This document shows positions 38,832 to 47,598 of a stretch of 64,000 nucleotides of DNA, in pieces (position 1 is the first letter of the stretch; each line of letters opens with the position of its first letter). The notes beneath the pieces are model-generated. The model worked only from the letters and a program-made list of their open reading frames with translations. It did no database searches and was not told the origin of the DNA. The DNA comes from Nostoc sp. JL34 (GTDB lineage: Bacteria > Cyanobacteriota > Cyanobacteriia > Cyanobacteriales > Nostocaceae). The DNA lies in contig NZ_JABXKQ010000032.1 of assembly GCF_017114945.1 (NCBI RefSeq), positions 1-64,000 on the forward strand, in the 5' to 3' direction. A program made the position numbers and the translations under genes.

Positions 38832-39937
38832 CAGGGGAAAATTTTGCCGCAACTGGACAGCTATTGGGTACTGTAGTGGCTGTACAGGCTAATTTTTATC
38901 GAGTACATCTGGATCAAGAGGATGGGGAGATGAGGGAGATGAGGGAGCAAGATCCTTCTCATCTTCCTTATCCCCCTCTCTTGCTTTGTACCCGGAGAAC
39001 ACGCCTGAAAAAAATCGGACAACAGGTGATGGTAGGCGATCGCGTTCTGGTAGAAGAACCAGATTGGGCTGGAGGACGGGGTGCGATCGCTGATGTTCTA
39101 CCCCGTCAAAGTGAGTTAGATCGTCCGGCGATCGCCAATGTCAACCAAATCCTATTGGTCTTTGCCGTTGCCGATCCACCTTTGGAACCTTATCAGCTGA
39201 GTCGGTTTCTGATTAAGGCTGAGTCTACTGACTTGGATGTGCTTTTATGCTTGAATAAAAGTGATTTAATTTCAGTCCAGGAACAACAAAAAGTTAGCGA
39301 TCGCCTGCTCAGTTGGGGCTATCAAACAATCTTTATCAGCGTTAAAGATGGTATTAATACCGACCAAGCAGGCAAATATTTGAGCAATAAAATTACTGTA
39401 ATTGCTGGGCCTTCCGGGGTTGGTAAATCCAGCTTAATTAATACGCTGATTGACTCTGCAAAGCTGCGAGTCGGAGAAGTTTCTGGTAAACTGGCTCGTG
39501 GTCGTCATACCACTCGGCATATAGAATTATTTGAGTTGCCTAGTGGTGGTTTGCTGGCTGATACTCCCGGTTTTAATCAGCCTGATATGGATTGTATCCC
39601 AGAAGAATTAATCCACTATTTCCCAGAAGCCAGAAAGCGGTTAGCAATTGCAAGCTGTCGGTTTAGTGATTGTCTGCATCGAGACGAACCTGAGTGTGCA
39701 GTGCGGGGAGACTGGGAACGATATCAACATTATTTAGAATTTTTGGATGCTGCGATCGCTCATCAAACACATCTACACCAACAAGCTGATCCAGAATCTA
39801 CCATGAAGTTAAAAAGCAAAAGTAAAGGCAAAGGGCAGAGTCAATACGAACCCAAGTTAGAAAGTAAAAAATATCGCCGGATTTCCCGAAAGACTCAGTT
39901 ACAAGACTTGCAAGAGTTATATCGGGATGAGGAATAA
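38828..39937 (+). CDS. rsgA: ribosome small-subunit GTPase RsgA (YjeQ)
   Basis: 369 residues. N-terminal OB fold, then the circularly permuted GTPase: G4 NKSD, G1 GPSGVGKSS, G3 DTPG, and the C-terminal zinc motif (CRFSDCLH...C). It helps the final maturation of the 30S subunit. ATG overlaps the upstream TGA (ATGA). Two oddities: about 20 residues rich in Glu, Met and Arg at 33-53 come from a purine-rich repeat inserted in the OB fold, and the C-terminus has a Lys/Ser-rich tail of about 45 residues. A decayed copy of its 3' end lies at 41444. Confidence 0.93.
   Translation: MTGENFAATGQLLGTVVAVQANFYRVHLDQEDGEMREMREQDPSHLPYPPLLLCTRRTRLKKIGQQVMVGDRVLVEEPDWAGGRGAIADVLPRQSELDRPAIANVNQILLVFAVADPPLEPYQLSRFLIKAESTDLDVLLCLNKSDLISVQEQQKVSDRLLSWGYQTIFISVKDGINTDQAGKYLSNKITVIAGPSGVGKSSLINTLIDSAKLRVGEVSGKLARGRHTTRHIELFELPSGGLLADTPGFNQPDMDCIPEELIHYFPEARKRLAIASCRFSDCLHRDEPECAVRGDWERYQHYLEFLDAAIAHQTHLHQQADPESTMKLKSKSKGKGQSQYEPKLESKKYRRISRKTQLQDLQELYRDEE
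38918..38985 (+). repeat. in-frame repeat insertion within rsgA
   Basis: GGGAGATGA is repeated in tandem (38926-38950) and followed by a pyrimidine-rich stretch (TCCTTCTCATCTTCCTTATC and onward) that is roughly its reverse complement, giving a weak hairpin. The same purine motif (GGGATAAGGGAGATGAGGGA) is present between genes at 6470-6490. The insertion keeps the reading frame and falls in a loop of the OB fold. Confidence 0.65.
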
Positions 39938-40061
39938 GGAGTGCGATGTCTACGACGGGCTGTGACGCTCGCGGACTCGCTACCGCTACGCTATCGGTGT
40001 CGCATTCATCATGCAGAGGTTGGTCACGATAGCATAGATACAAACATAAAAACTATCTTGT

Positions 40062-40802
40062 ATGTCTCAGCCTCTTGCCACTACCCCTAGTTTAGAAGAT
40101 GTCACTGAGAGTATAATTTTCCCACCGGGTGATATCTATAGTGACGAACCCCCCTTGGAATCTGACTTACACCGCGAACAAATCGATTTACTCATCCGCC
40201 TGATTAAATGGTGGTGGCGCGATCGCGAGGATTTTTATGCTACCGGCAACCTGACAATCTATTTCAGTCCCAATCAGAAAAAGTCAGAAGAATTTCGAGG
40301 GCCGGATTTTTTTGTGGTTTTAGATACAGAGAAAAAAGACCGCAAAAGCTGGGTTGTGTGGCAAGAAGACGGCAAATACCCCAATGTGATTATTGAGCTA
40401 TTATCTAATTCCACTGCCTCGGTTGATAAAGGTTTAAAAAAGCAAATTTACCAAAATACATTTCGCACTCCAGATTACTTTTGGTTTGATCCAAATAACC
40501 TAGAATTACAGGGATTTCACTTAGTTGATGGGCAGTATCAAGAACTTGTACCCACTGAGTCGGGTTGGTTGTGGAGTCAGCAGTTAGGGCTGTATTTGAC
40601 AGTATATTTGGGCAAATTACGCTTTTTTACACCAGATAGGCAGCTGGTGATGTTGCCAGAGGAAGAATCAAATCAACAGTTAGAGCAGGTAAACCAACAG
40701 TTAGAGCAAACAAATCAACAACTAGAACAAGAACGTCAACGGGCTGCAATCTTAGCAGAACGCTTACGAGCCGCAGGTATTGATCCTGAGCAAATATTCT
40801 GA
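40062..40802 (+). CDS. Uma2-family endonuclease-like protein with coiled-coil tail
   Basis: 246 residues. Uma2 (restriction-endonuclease-like fold) core with catalytic-type residues in GPDFFVVLD, VIIELLSNS and DKGLKKQIYQ, and the family strand PDYFWFDP. The last 45 residues are a Gln/Glu/Leu coiled coil with repeated QQLEQ, ending AILAERLRAAGIDPEQIF. Uma2 proteins are massively expanded in cyanobacteria and their role is unknown. It lies 124 bp after rsgA. A remnant of the same 3' end is present at 41747. Confidence 0.85.
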   Translation: MSQPLATTPSLEDVTESIIFPPGDIYSDEPPLESDLHREQIDLLIRLIKWWWRDREDFYATGNLTIYFSPNQKKSEEFRGPDFFVVLDTEKKDRKSWVVWQEDGKYPNVIIELLSNSTASVDKGLKKQIYQNTFRTPDYFWFDPNNLELQGFHLVDGQYQELVPTESGWLWSQQLGLYLTVYLGKLRFFTPDRQLVMLPEEESNQQLEQVNQQLEQTNQQLEQERQRAAILAERLRAAGIDPEQIF

Positions 40803-40846
40803 AAAATAGAATTTTATCTCTAAACTAGGCATAGGAAAATAATGCT

Positions 40847-41416
40847 ATGAACCAAACAATATCTAATAAAGTCCGTTGGACAATCTCAGACTTAGAATTA
40901 CTTGCAACTGACGAATGGAAGCGCTATGAGATTATTGACGGAGAACTATTTGTGACTAGAGCGCCTCACTGGAAACATCAAGGCACTGCGGGCAATATAT
41001 GCTTAGAATTACAAATTTGGTCTCGCTCTAGTGGGCTAGGGGAAACCCGTCCAACTCCCGGTATAATTTTTACAGATGCCGATAATGTTATACCCGACAT
41101 AGTTTGGATTAGTCATGAGCGTTTAGCACAATTGCTAGACGATGAAGGGCATTTGAGAGGAGCGCCAGAACTCATTGTGGAAGTGCTTTCTCCTGGGACA
41201 ACTAACGAACGTCGAGATCGAGAAGCCAAGCTGAAACTATACTCATCCACAGGAGTCCAAGAATATTGGATTGCAAATTGGCAATTACAGCAGCTAGAAG
41301 TTTATCGCCGAGAAGCTGCCCAATTAAAACTGATCGCAACCTTGTTGGCTGATGACGAAATCACATCACCACTGTTACCAGGTTTCGGCATTCGAGTTCA
41401 GCGTTTTTTTGGATAA
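40847..41416 (+). CDS. Uma2-family endonuclease-like protein
   Basis: 189 residues, the minimal Uma2 core without coiled coil. Catalytic-type residues are in NVIPDIVWIS (Asp), LIVEVLSPG (Glu) and the helix RDREAKLKLYSSTGVQEYW. It is 44 bp downstream of the other Uma2 gene and probably co-transcribed. The two belong to different branches by length and start, so they are not a simple recent duplicate. Function unknown; DNA cleavage has been assumed only from the fold. Confidence 0.87.
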   Translation: MNQTISNKVRWTISDLELLATDEWKRYEIIDGELFVTRAPHWKHQGTAGNICLELQIWSRSSGLGETRPTPGIIFTDADNVIPDIVWISHERLAQLLDDEGHLRGAPELIVEVLSPGTTNERRDREAKLKLYSSTGVQEYWIANWQLQQLEVYRREAAQLKLIATLLADDEITSPLLPGFGIRVQRFFG

Positions 41417-41443
41417 TTCTAGCGTAGGCGTAGCCCGCTGTAG

Positions 41444-41557
41444 GCATCGCTCATCAAACTCAGCTGCACCAATAAACTAGGCAAAGAGCAGAGCCAGTAG
41501 GAACCCAAGTTAGAAAGTAAAAAATACTGCCAGATTTCTCGGAAGACTCAGTTATAA
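41444..41557 (+). pseudogene. decayed copy of the rsgA 3' end
   Basis: Aligns with 39753-39907 of rsgA: GCTCATCAAAC at the left, then, after a deletion of about 40 bp, GGCAAAGAGCAGAGCC and the nearly unbroken GAACCCAAGTTAGAAAGTAA followed by AAAATA. The right end (GGAAGACTCAGTTA) matches the last codons of rsgA. Several in-frame stops (TAA, TAG) show that it is not translated. Same orientation as rsgA, 1.5 kb downstream. Confidence 0.88.
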
Positions 41558-41746
41558 ATGACGTTTTTTTTAAACCAACGTGAGTCTCCCACAGAAACGC
41601 ACGTTAACCCAGAATATTGCCGGGAGAAGAAGCAAACCCGAAATTGAGTAAGTCGGCGATCAATATTCAATGTATATGAAGAAATATAAATTTGAAGTAG
41701 GGTGTGTTACGCCGTAGGCTAATGCACCTTAAATTGTTGAGGTGAG

Positions 41747-41806
41747 TTAGCTGAAAAATTGGCAGAATGCTTACCAGCTAAAGGTCTTGAGCCTGAGTAA
41801 ATATTT
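41747..41806 (+). pseudogene. decayed copy of a Uma2 gene 3' end
   Basis: Translates as LAEKLAECLPAKGLEPE, then TAA, then IF. The intact Uma2 gene at 40062 ends ILAERLRAAGIDPEQIF, so the codon for Gln (CAA) has become TAA. It follows the rsgA remnant in the same order as the intact genes (rsgA then Uma2), which points to one duplicated segment rather than two events. The rest of the Uma2 copy is missing. Confidence 0.7.
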
Positions 41807-42018
41807 TCATTACAGGATTATACAATAAACAAATAGGCAGATTTTACAACTAGTTGAAAACAAAAGGCGGTGGAGGCATAACAAATGTTGTGCCCTCACA
41901 AGCACTGTAATTAACTCAATTGAAAACTATTCTTACGATCCCCATAAAGTCTTAAAATATTGTTAATTTCAGCCAAACCTCTCGACCTTCAACTTACAAG
42001 TATCACCCCAAAATCACT

Positions 42019-43608
42019 ATGGCTATCGGCTACGTCGCGCTTGTACTCCACGCACATCTGCCCTTCGTTCGTCACCCGGAAAGTGACTACGTGCTGGAGG
42101 AAGAATGGCTCTATGAAGCCATCACAGAAACTTACATCCCATTATTGAAAGTATTTGAAGGCTTAAAGCGAGACGGTATCGACTTTAAAATCACGATGAG
42201 TATGACACCCCCTTTAGTGTCGATGCTTCGCGATCCTCTGCTTCAAGAACGCTACGAAGCCCACTTAGCTCAACTAGAAGAACTTATAGCACTAGAAGCA
42301 GAACATAATGTCAACAACGGACATCTTCGTTATTTAGCCGAACATTACGCTACTGAGTTTAGCGAAGCACGTCAGCTATGGGAACGCTACGGCGGAGACT
42401 TGGTGACAGCTTTTAAGAAGTTCCAAGACAGTAATAACCTGGAAATTATCACTTGCGGCGCTACTCACGGCTATTTACCGTTGATGAAAATGTATCCGCA
42501 AGCAGTGTGGGCGCAAATTCAGGTAGCCTGTGAACATTACGAACAAACCTTTGGACAAGCACCCAGAGGCATTTGGTTGCCTGAATGTGCCTACTATGAA
42601 GATTTAGACCGGATGCTAGCGGATGCTGGGTTACGCTACTTCCTCACTGATGGGCATGGTATCCTTTACGCCCGTCCCCGTCCCCGCTTTGGCACTTATG
42701 CCCCAATTTATACAGAAACTGGTGTTGCTGTCTTTGGTCGAGATCATGAATCTTCCCAACAGGTATGGTCTTCTGAAGTGGGCTATCCTGGGGCGGCGGA
42801 ATATCGGGAATTTTACAAAGATTTGGGTTGGGAAGCAGAATATGAGTACATCAAGCCCTACATTATGCCCAATGGTCAACGGAAAAATACGGGCATTAAG
42901 TATCACAAAATTACGGGGCGTGGCTTAGGGCTGTCAGATAAGGCGCTCTACGATCCTTATTGGGCTAGGGAAAAGGCCGCAGAACACGCTGATAACTTTA
43001 TGTATAACCGAGAGCGGCAATCTGAGCATTTACATGGTATAATGCACCGTCCGCCAATTATCGTTTCGCCTTATGACGCAGAGTTATTTGGACATTGGTG
43101 GTATGAAGGCCCTTGGTTTATCGATTATCTATTCCGCAAATCATGGTATGACCAAGGAACATATCAAATGACCCATTTAGCAGACTATTTGCGAGATCAG
43201 CCAACTCAGCAAGTCTGTCGTCCTTCGCAGTCGAGTTGGGGTTTCAAGGGTTTCCACGAGTATTGGTTGAATGAAACGAATGCGTGGATTTATCCGCATT
43301 TGCACAAAGCCGCTGAACGGATGATTGAAATCTCCCATCTGGAACCAGAGGATGAGTTGGGGGAAAAAGCATTGAACCAAGCGGCGCGGGAATTGTTATT
43401 AGCACAATCTTCTGACTGGGCATTTATTATGCGGACGGGAACTATGGTACCCTATGCAGTCAGACGGACGCGATCGCACCTGATGCGGTTCAATAAGCTC
43501 TACGAAGACGTTAAAATCGGCAAAATTGACAGTGGTTGGCTGGAAAAAGTCGAGTTAATGGATAATATCTTCCCCGAAATCAACTACCGCGTCTACCGTC
43601 CGTTATAG
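42019..43608 (+). CDS. GH57 1,4-alpha-glucan branching enzyme-like protein
   Basis: 529 residues. GH57 (beta/alpha)7 barrel with the N-terminal HAHLPFVRHPE motif, the nucleophile in GIWLPECAYY (Glu189) and the acid Asp353 in SPYDAELFGHWW, followed by the DUF1957 C-terminal helical domain. This matches GH57 branching enzymes that introduce alpha-1,6 branches in glycogen, alongside the GH13 GlgB most cyanobacteria also have. ATG 42019. Promoter is in the remnant-filled gap upstream; a hairpin follows the stop. Confidence 0.88.
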   Translation: MAIGYVALVLHAHLPFVRHPESDYVLEEEWLYEAITETYIPLLKVFEGLKRDGIDFKITMSMTPPLVSMLRDPLLQERYEAHLAQLEELIALEAEHNVNNGHLRYLAEHYATEFSEARQLWERYGGDLVTAFKKFQDSNNLEIITCGATHGYLPLMKMYPQAVWAQIQVACEHYEQTFGQAPRGIWLPECAYYEDLDRMLADAGLRYFLTDGHGILYARPRPRFGTYAPIYTETGVAVFGRDHESSQQVWSSEVGYPGAAEYREFYKDLGWEAEYEYIKPYIMPNGQRKNTGIKYHKITGRGLGLSDKALYDPYWAREKAAEHADNFMYNRERQSEHLHGIMHRPPIIVSPYDAELFGHWWYEGPWFIDYLFRKSWYDQGTYQMTHLADYLRDQPTQQVCRPSQSSWGFKGFHEYWLNETNAWIYPHLHKAAERMIEISHLEPEDELGEKALNQAARELLLAQSSDWAFIMRTGTMVPYAVRRTRSHLMRFNKLYEDVKIGKIDSGWLEKVELMDNIFPEINYRVYRPL

Positions 43609-43633
43609 TCTCACATAAAGTAATCAACAGCAG

Positions 43634-43656
43634 TAAGGTGGGCAATGCCCACCTTA
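43634..43656. terminator. hairpin after the GH57 gene
   Basis: TAAGGTGGGC, loop AAT, GCCCACCTTA: a perfect 10-bp stem 26 bp after the stop, followed by the weak run TATATTTAG. It may terminate transcription, but the same core (AGGGTGGG / CCCACCCT) occurs in hairpins at 21358 and 36734, so it may equally be a dispersed palindromic repeat. Confidence 0.55.
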
Positions 43657-43886
43657 TATTTAGTAGTGAGGAGCGTTTATTTTAGGGACTTGCAAGTAAT
43701 ATATGACAGTGTGTAATTATTATATCGAAATATGCAGCTAACACACCTTATAGTAATTTAATTTTTATTTTATAAATAGTTTCTTAAACTACGATAAATA
43801 ATCGCCAATTCCCGATTTTTTGTAGCCAGAATCTAAGAAAATAAAAACTGCAATAGAGACTTAATAGATTCGCTGCAAAAACTTAT

Positions 43887-44654
43887 ATGACTATTAATCG
43901 ACGCCATTTCTTGTTCTTACTTACAGCAGGTGCGGGTGCTTTTGCATTAGATGCTTGTGCATTAGCAGAGAAATCTCCTAATGGAAATACTGCAACTCCT
44001 GAGGCAACACCAAGTAAAACTCCAAATACAACAGGGGCTATCAAACTCCCGCCTTTAGCTTACGCCTACGAAGCACTGGAACCACATATCGATGCCAAAA
44101 CGATGCAGTTTCACCATGATAAACACCACGCAACTTATGTGAAAAACCTGAATGCAGCCTTAGACAAACACCCAGAACTAAAAGGCAAAACTGTTGAAGA
44201 ACTGTTGCGGAAACTTGACAATGTACCACAAGATATTCGCAGAGTAGTACGGAATAATGGCGGTGGTCATGTCAACCACTCAATGTTTTGGGAAATTATG
44301 AAGCCGAAAGGAGGGGGAGAACCAACAGGAAATATAGCTTCCGCAATTAATCAAAGTTTTGGCTCTTTTGCAGCTTTCAAAAAACAGTTTAACGAAGCTG
44401 GGGCTAGTCGTTTTGGTAGTGGTTGGGTTTGGCTAGTACGTAACAAAGATGGCAAGTTGGAAGTGACAACTACAGCTAACCAAGATAGTCCTTTAAGTTC
44501 GGGTAAATATCCCATCCTGGGTAATGATGTATGGGAACATGCATATTATCTCAATTATCAGAATCGCCGCGCCGATTATTTAGATGCTTGGTGGAACGTG
44601 GTTAATTGGGATGAAATTAACAAGCGGTTTGCAGCAGCAAGTAAATTTGCTTAA
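43887..44654 (+). CDS. sodA: exported Mn-type superoxide dismutase
   Basis: 255 residues. The N-terminus [21 protein letters not shown] is a twin-arginine signal, and the Cys in LDAC could be a lipoprotein site. A Thr/Pro-rich linker precedes the Fe/Mn SOD domain: metal ligands in MQFHHDKHH and VNHSMFW, and [15 protein letters not shown]. The Gln of NQDSPL and the Gly pattern in GGGHVNHS are Mn-type. It would detoxify superoxide at the thylakoid lumen, periplasm or membrane surface. Monocistronic. Confidence 0.9.
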   Translation: MTINRRHFLFLLTAGAGAFALDACALAEKSPNGNTATPEATPSKTPNTTGAIKLPPLAYAYEALEPHIDAKTMQFHHDKHHATYVKNLNAALDKHPELKGKTVEELLRKLDNVPQDIRRVVRNNGGGHVNHSMFWEIMKPKGGGEPTGNIASAINQSFGSFAAFKKQFNEAGASRFGSGWVWLVRNKDGKLEVTTTANQDSPLSSGKYPILGNDVWEHAYYLNYQNRRADYLDAWWNVVNWDEINKRFAAASKFA

Positions 44655-44781
44655 ACATTGAGACAAAGAAAAACAGGGAGATAACAAAAAATAAAAAGTT
44701 TATCTTCCGCTCCTGTCAAAGTAATTTGTAATTACAATCAGTAGACGCTTGTACCCTTTTTAATTACGAATTACGAATTAG

Positions 44782-45516
44782 TCAAAGAGGCTTTTGAGTA
44801 GGTATACCAATAGGACGGGGAAACTGAACTGGTGTGGTGGCTACCTTACGCAAATACACACAGTGTCGAATGCTGTGACTCAGGGGTGTTGTAAATTGTT
44901 CAATTGATTCAATCACGCCACCCAACTGGTTCACAGCATTCTGCAAGGCAGTTGTTTCATCCTCTGTCCAATTACCGCGATAAATTATGGCTAAACCTCC
45001 CTGTTTGAGAAGTGGTAGGGTATATTCTGCACAGACAGAGGTTGCCCCTACAGCACGGATCAATGCAATATCGTAAGCTAGTCGATGCTGGCCGTGCTGA
45101 CCGATTTCTTCAGCTCTAGCAACGAGAGTTTTGGCATTGGTAAGGGCAAGTTCAGTTAATATATTGTCGAGAAAAGTAATTTTTTTCCGAGTGGAATCGA
45201 GAAGAGTAATTGTGCAATTAGGTACAGTAATTGTCACTGGAACACCCGGAAAACCTGCACCTGTACCAATATCGATGAGATTAGGGGAAGCAGGGGAGAA
45301 ATTTGCTGATAATAGGGGTGCAATTCCTCGCAGAGAATCCCAGAGATGTTTTTCCCAAAACTCTTGAGGGTCAGTGATCCGAGTTAAATTTAGTTGGCGA
45401 TTACCTTCTAGGATTAACTCATAAAGCCTTTGGAATTGCGCTTGTTGTTGGACAGTTGGTTGCCAATTAAGAGTTTGCTGCCAGATTTCTGCCATCTCAG
45501 GCAATAAGTTAGTCAT
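44782..45516 (-). CDS. rsmG: 16S rRNA m7G527 methyltransferase RsmG (GidB)
   Basis: 244 residues with the SAM motif NLIDIGTGAGFPGVP, preceded by the N-terminal helix and NLTRITDPQEFWEKHLWDSL characteristic of RsmG. It methylates N7 of G527 in 16S rRNA. The stretch SANFSPASP just before the SAM motif is encoded by AGGGGAAGCAGGGGAG-type DNA, which looks like a small repeat insertion. It is 69 bp downstream of the ABC ATPase gene on the same strand, with TCATTTG heptamers between. Confidence 0.92.
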   Translation of the reverse strand: MTNLLPEMAEIWQQTLNWQPTVQQQAQFQRLYELILEGNRQLNLTRITDPQEFWEKHLWDSLRGIAPLLSANFSPASPNLIDIGTGAGFPGVPVTITVPNCTITLLDSTRKKITFLDNILTELALTNAKTLVARAEEIGQHGQHRLAYDIALIRAVGATSVCAEYTLPLLKQGGLAIIYRGNWTEDETTALQNAVNQLGGVIESIEQFTTPLSHSIRHCVYLRKVATTPVQFPRPIGIPTQKPL

Positions 45517-45585
45517 TTGTCATTTGTCATTTGGTATGGGGCATAGTTATTCTGCTTGTCCCCCTTATCTTCCCCTGCTTTCCTC

Positions 45586-46260
45586 TCACACTACTGGTAG
45601 AGGTTCTTTAATTTTGGCTTCTAATGTCTTTGGGTCTACTGATTGTAATTCACCGTGGTTGAGTGTCCAGCAACGGTCTGCGATCGCTAACAAATCCCCA
45701 GCATCATGTGTCACGATCAACAATGTCCAATCTTGTTTCAGTTTCGCTAATAAATTTACCAGTTGCCGCCGCATTGACCAATCTAAACCAGCTGTGGGTT
45801 CATCCAATAACAGTAAATTTGGCTGGCGAATCAATTGGACTGCTAAAGCTAAACGTCGTTGCTGACCACCGCTCAAAGCATGGGGAGCGGCGGAAAGCGA
45901 TAAATGCTCTAATCCCACCTCACTTAGGGACTGTCTGACTCGTTCTGACCCTAACTCAGGATGTCCTAAACGCAATTCTTCTAAAATCGAACCACCGCAA
46001 AAATGCCGCTCTGGAAACTGAAATACCAACCCGGCTAATTGTTGTAACTGCTCGGCTATAAGTTCTTGTTCCCGCCAGAAGAGTGCGCCGGTAGTGGGTT
46101 CCGCTAGTCCCGACAAAATTTCTAGTAAAGTACTTTTACCGGAACCACTCGGGCCAATAATCAGACCTAGCTGCTGGGGTGCTAATTCTAAATTGATCGA
46201 TTTGAGAATCGCTGTTGGGCACGCTGTAGGATGATAATTTACATTTCGGAGATAAAGCAT
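45586..46260 (-). CDS. ABC ATPase, CbiO/EcfA-like
   Basis: 224 residues. Walker A GPSGSGKST, Q loop in QFPERHFCGG, signature LSGGQQRR, Walker B LLLLDEPTAGLD and switch His in VTHDAG. The Q-F-P-E sequence at the Q loop is typical of cobalt/energy-coupling-factor ATPases. No EcfT-like or substrate-specific membrane gene is next to it, so it probably serves a transporter encoded elsewhere. ATG 46260. Cyanobacterial genomes carry such orphan ATPases next to housekeeping genes. Confidence 0.85.
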   Translation of the reverse strand: MLYLRNVNYHPTACPTAILKSINLELAPQQLGLIIGPSGSGKSTLLEILSGLAEPTTGALFWREQELIAEQLQQLAGLVFQFPERHFCGGSILEELRLGHPELGSERVRQSLSEVGLEHLSLSAAPHALSGGQQRRLALAVQLIRQPNLLLLDEPTAGLDWSMRRQLVNLLAKLKQDWTLLIVTHDAGDLLAIADRCWTLNHGELQSVDPKTLEAKIKEPLPVV

Positions 46261-46567
46261 TTGTTAAGATTACCAAAAAGTCAGCAAATTACTGATTAGC
46301 TACACTGAGAGTATCTGGAAAATTCTGGAAAAAAATTTATAGCGCATTACCTGGATTAACACCTTAATTTAGCAGCAAGAATTATCCACTTTTTCTCCAT
46401 TGTGGCAGACTAAGCCTGAAATAATGGCTAGAGGAAGCCTGGAAACATGGAAAGATTACCAATATATAAGAAAATTTTGGTTGAAGCAAAGGCAAGTTAA
46501 ATTAACCATTTTTGCATTCTAAGTAACACATACAACTATTTCAACCGCAATTATTCTGAGGGTTAAA
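46261..46567. other. divergent intergenic region
   Basis: 307 bp between the ABC ATPase (reverse) and the TPR protein (forward). AT-rich; both promoters must lie here. GAGGG at 46558-46562 is a plausible ribosome site for the TPR gene. I see no repeat or operator. Confidence 0.5.
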
Positions 46568-47524
46568 ATGACTAAAAAGTTTTCTTCGCCTCGATTAGTA
46601 GTGTCTGCTAAACTCACTACCCTTGCTCAGACTGCTTTTGCGGCTGCGTTCGCCTTTGGCGTTGCCCCTTGGGCAATCGCACTTAATTTGTGGGTAAATC
46701 CGTCCCTAGCTGGCGATCCATTTCGCGATCGCGAACCTCATCAAATTGGCGACCAAACAGAAGCAGCTTTTAAAGCAATTTTCCAACAGGGCAACTATCC
46801 AGCAGCAGATCGTTATCTGGAACAAGCACTATCCAAAGAGCCAAATGAACCTCTAGCTTATGCTATGAAGGCATCTTTAGCATACGGAAATAAGGATTGG
46901 GCTAAACTCGACACCTACAGTCAGAAAACTCTAGAAGCTGGACAAAAGCTGATTTCTAGCGATCCATTGCGTGGTAATTTATATACTGCTGTTGGTCATT
47001 TTTTAGAGGGTGCAGTAGTTATCAGCCGTGAAGGTACAGTCAACGGTGTGCCACAAGCTTTTAGTCGGTTGCGACAAGTTTATGAATATTTAGACAAAGC
47101 CGAAGCAATTTCTGCCAACGATCCAGAACTGAATTTAATCAAGGGTTATATGGATTTATTATTGGCGGTTAATTTGCCTTTTGCTAGCCCAGATCAGGCA
47201 ATTGGACGCTTAGAACAAAATGCTGCTCCTGGGTATCTCGTGGAACGGGGTATTGCTCTTGCTTACCGAGATTTAAAAAGGTATCCACAGGCACTAGATT
47301 ATGCCAATCGGGCGATCAAAACCACATCAGATAATCCAGAAATTTATTATCTCAAAGCTCAAATCCTGAAAGAACTGGGGAAAAAAGAAAAAAGCCAGCA
47401 GATGATCCAAGAAGCGATCGCTAATTTTGACAAAGCATTGACTAAAAAATCCCAACTCCCAGGCGATTTAGTCAAACAAATTGAGCGTGAACGCAGAAGT
47501 GCTGTTAGCTTGAAGAATCCTTAG
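46568..47524 (+). CDS. exported TPR protein
   Basis: 318 residues. A hydrophobic N-terminal segment (about 13-45, ending before NPSLAGDPF) looks like a signal peptide or anchor. The remainder holds TPR-type helical repeats: a first at about 75-105 (AIFQQGNYPAADRYLEQALS), a middle region, and two more at about 225-285 (YPQALDYANRAIKTTSDNPE). TPR proteins mediate protein contacts, often in photosystem or envelope assembly. Specific role unknown. An STRR-like run follows the stop. Confidence 0.75.
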   Translation: MTKKFSSPRLVVSAKLTTLAQTAFAAAFAFGVAPWAIALNLWVNPSLAGDPFRDREPHQIGDQTEAAFKAIFQQGNYPAADRYLEQALSKEPNEPLAYAMKASLAYGNKDWAKLDTYSQKTLEAGQKLISSDPLRGNLYTAVGHFLEGAVVISREGTVNGVPQAFSRLRQVYEYLDKAEAISANDPELNLIKGYMDLLLAVNLPFASPDQAIGRLEQNAAPGYLVERGIALAYRDLKRYPQALDYANRAIKTTSDNPEIYYLKAQILKELGKKEKSQQMIQEAIANFDKALTKKSQLPGDLVKQIERERRSAVSLKNP

Positions 47525-47598
47525 CCCCCATTCCCCATTCCCCACTCCCTACTTTGATATGCTTATTTGCAGAAGAGTAATTGAGATATTAGACCAAA

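Larger units (their letters stand above)
41417..42018. other. non-coding gap made of gene remnants and repeats
   Basis: About 600 bp between the second Uma2 gene and the GH57 gene. It contains, in order, a repeat (GCGTAGGCGTAGCCCGCTGT), a decayed rsgA 3' end, a short repeat (GTAGGGTGTGTTACGCCGTA, 41699-41718), a decayed Uma2 3' end, and AT-rich sequence that must hold the GH57 promoter. No intact gene. Confidence 0.65.

Noticed and set aside
41444-41557. Second rsgA gene or alternative rsgA end
   Set aside because: Internal stops and a deletion; it is a remnant.
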